Source of the DNA: Sphagnum compactum
Taxonomy: Eukaryota > Bryophyta > Sphagnopsida > Sphagnales
Direction of reading: 5' to 3'
DNA: 64,000 nucleotides
NCBI GenBank assembly: GCA_965153455.1
Contig: OZ234495.1
Span: 6,014,001 to 6,078,000, forward strand
Positions 61,930 through 64,000 of the stretch are shown here, piece by piece; position 1 is the first letter of the stretch; each line of letters begins with the position of its first letter. Both the position numbers and the translations under genes were made by a program. The notes below the pieces were generated by a model that ran no database searches, was not told the origin of the DNA, and saw only the letters and a list, made by a program, of their open reading frames with translations.

Positions 61930-62820
61930 CTTAAGTAATTTAACTAACCCTTAAATAACCCTAGGCAAGTCTAAATAGCCCCTAGGAGGTAATCGTTGTG
62001 TAGACTTTAGTTAACCTTTGCATAGGCTAAGTAATTAAGCTTAGGTAAGTCATAGGTAGTTTAAGTAACCCTTATGTAATCTAATTAATCCTAGGCAATT
62101 TGAAATAACCCCTAGGTAGCCTAGGTAACCCCCATGTAGCCCTAAGTAACCCTTACATGGCCTACCTAACTAGCTTTAGATAAACCCTAAGTAGCCTAAG
62201 TAGCCCTTGGGTTTAGGTAGGTTAAACATGCCCATACCTACCTATATAAGCCATAAACAACCCCTATATAACTCATAGGTAGGCTTAAATAACCCATAAA
62301 TAACCTTAGGTAAGCCTAAATAACCATCAGGTAGTTCATAAGTAGCTTAAGTACAACCCATAAGTATATTTAGGCAACCATAAATATCCTTATATAACGT
62401 TTAAATAACCCCTAGGTAGTTTTTAGGTAGGTCCCTAAATTAGGTAAGCTAGGTTGTTTATGTAGGTTAAAATAAATGTTTATGATAATGTGAATATACT
62501 TTGTTTGGCATAAAAAGTTGTGGTGCAGTGATAAGTAATTTGCCTTTCAATGTGCAAGGGACATAATCAAATCCTTACACCTGCAACTTGGAACCTACCT
62601 ACCTTAGCCTGTAAGAGAAAACTTAGGCCTCTTAAGGTTCATAAGCTACTTAGGGTCCATAAGTTTGCTCTTAGTCTAAATAGTTTGGTTTACCTAGGTT
62701 AATTACTTAGGGTGCTTAAAGGCCTACCTTAAGCTAGGCAACCTAAGGTGCTTGGTTTAAGCTTTGCAGCCTAGCCTAGGTACATTTAGGGTACATTTGG
62801 TCAATTAGGGTACCCATATA
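61930..62820. repeat. Degenerate TAGGTAGCC-type array, part 2
   Basis: Rich in CTAGGTAGCCTA, AAGTAACCC and TAGGTAAGCC words, again without a regular period. Interrupted by the tRNA-like segment at 62518-62588. Confidence 0.7.
62518..62588 (+). mobile_element. tRNA-like segment, probable SINE remnant
   Basis: TGTGGTGCAGTGATAAG resembles a tRNA A box and AATCAAATCC is a decayed B box about 40 bases later. The spacing fits a tRNA-derived SINE head. It does not fold as an intact tRNA. Confidence 0.4.
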
Positions 62821-64000
62821 TGTTTTAAAGTGTTCCACGTGGCAACATTTCATAGGTTAATACATTTCATATTTTAAATTTAACTAATTAATCCAACAAC
62901 CTAAATTAATCAATATAGGCCATCATATATGTGTTTTATGAATGTAGTCATGAAGGACATACTTGCAAATGAAATTTATGACTATGGACAAAAACATGAC
63001 TATTGGCAAAAACAATGTGTTTGATTACATAATCACATAGTCATTAGTGATAGATATGACTACAAACCTAGTCTTGGATGTAAACATATTTGCCATGTTT
63101 TGGTGTAATGTAATTAATGTTGGGATCCTCTCTAGTGGACTTTCTTGAGGAATTTGGAAAAAAAAACCCACCCTTGATCTTGAGGTGTTGGAAATAGTCA
63201 TAATTATGCATAAATTTTGCATTACCTCATTTGGGCTCCATGCTACAATGCATTACTATTGAAAATAAAGTGAAAGAAAAAATGAGTTTATTTTGTGCAA
63301 TTAAGTTACGTCTCATTGAAAATATTGTATGACATTGCATGAACTTGAATTCAATTCAATTCAATGAAATTCAATTGAAAATTCAATTGTATTTAGATTC
63401 CATTGACTTTAAATTCTAATCAAATTGACAAGAAATAGGATGCAAATTGATGCACAAGGCATTGAAAATATGCTCATCATTTCCACCATTCGCAACTATG
63501 GTGTTGAAAAAAAAACAATTCTAAAAAGACAAAGATCTAAAAATGCACCATCTATTCCATTAAAAGCAATTTCCAAATTGAAATCTATTTTGGTAGGACA
63601 TGATTATTAGTGGACCCTAAACCCCTTTACCCTATCCAAACTTTGATGTTCCATTGTGTATGGAATTTATGAAGATTTATTTGGCTTTGTTTTTCTACAC
63701 ATTACTAATGATAATGAAATGATGAAAAAAATGAGTTGATTTTGTGGAAATTAAGTTCCATTCGAATGAAAAAATGTTGAATGACATTGCATCAATTTAA
63801 ATTCAATTTGATTTGAATAGAATCAAAAGTGAATTCAAATTTACTTGAATTAAACTTTGATTGAAGTGAAATTCTTAAACTAAATTGAATTGCATTGATA
63901 TTCATATTCAAATTAGTGAGTTTAGATTCAATTGAATTATAAATACATGCATGAACATAACTAATCATGAAGAACTACAAGAATTATAAACAAATATTTC
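62821..64000. other. AT-rich intergenic, no gene seen
   Basis: Contains AATTCAATTCAATTGAA-type direct and inverted words near 63350-63390 and 63790-63910. No exon-like sequence. Confidence 0.45.

Noticed and set aside
1-64000. CRISPR arrays, bacterial operons, rRNA genes, intact tRNA genes
   Set aside because: Tandem repeats here have no regular unique spacers, and the genes are spliced plant genes. No rRNA signature or intact tRNA fold was recognised; only decayed tRNA-like (SINE) segments were seen.

Overview
The window looks like nuclear DNA of a land plant. It has spliced genes of plant-only families, introns with ordinary GT-AG borders, long AT-rich intergenic stretches and many decayed transposons. 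I cannot name the species. The low gene density and the hAT and Harbinger relics would fit a large-genome seed-free plant such as a fern, but that is a guess.

Three spliced genes can be reconstructed exon by exon with matching reading phases. (1) 979-4635, minus: a VAN3-binding/FORKED-like protein (DUF828 plus plant PH-like domain), seven exons, 509 residues, whose family works in auxin-dependent vein patterning. (2) 18609-21223, minus: homocysteine S-methyltransferase, seven exons, about 379 residues, with its three zinc-ligand cysteines; one intron is of the rare GC-AG type. (3) 44458-45956, plus: a small two-exon gene (81 residues) that resembles a conserved plant family of unknown function. 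I see no sign that the three genes act together; they are isolated gene islands.

The rest is mostly mobile DNA. From 6.2 to 16.5 kb there is a family of about 300-bp elements ending in GGCCTTGCC and a 2.65-kb PIF/Harbinger element (9309-11963) flanked by TGA. At 23.1 kb lies a Tourist-like MITE and at 26.4 kb a second Harbinger-type relic. At 30301-32670 there is a clean 2.37-kb solo LTR (TG...CA, 5-bp target duplication CAATT) that holds a full transcription unit with a 140-codon ORF; this is the most unusual object here. From 35.9 to 42.0 kb there is a foldback element with 1.4-kb inverted arms. Two hAT transposase relics in opposite orientation lie at 50.4-51.5 and 52.6-53.2 kb, and hairpin MITEs at 49.4 and 54.0 kb. 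A GC-rich island at 57.5-59.6 kb has a TATA box and a 59-codon ORF. The last 3 kb carry a degenerate TAGGTAGCC-type array with a tRNA-like (SINE) segment.

Long G or C homopolymers (11-24 bases) recur through the window despite its AT-rich base composition.
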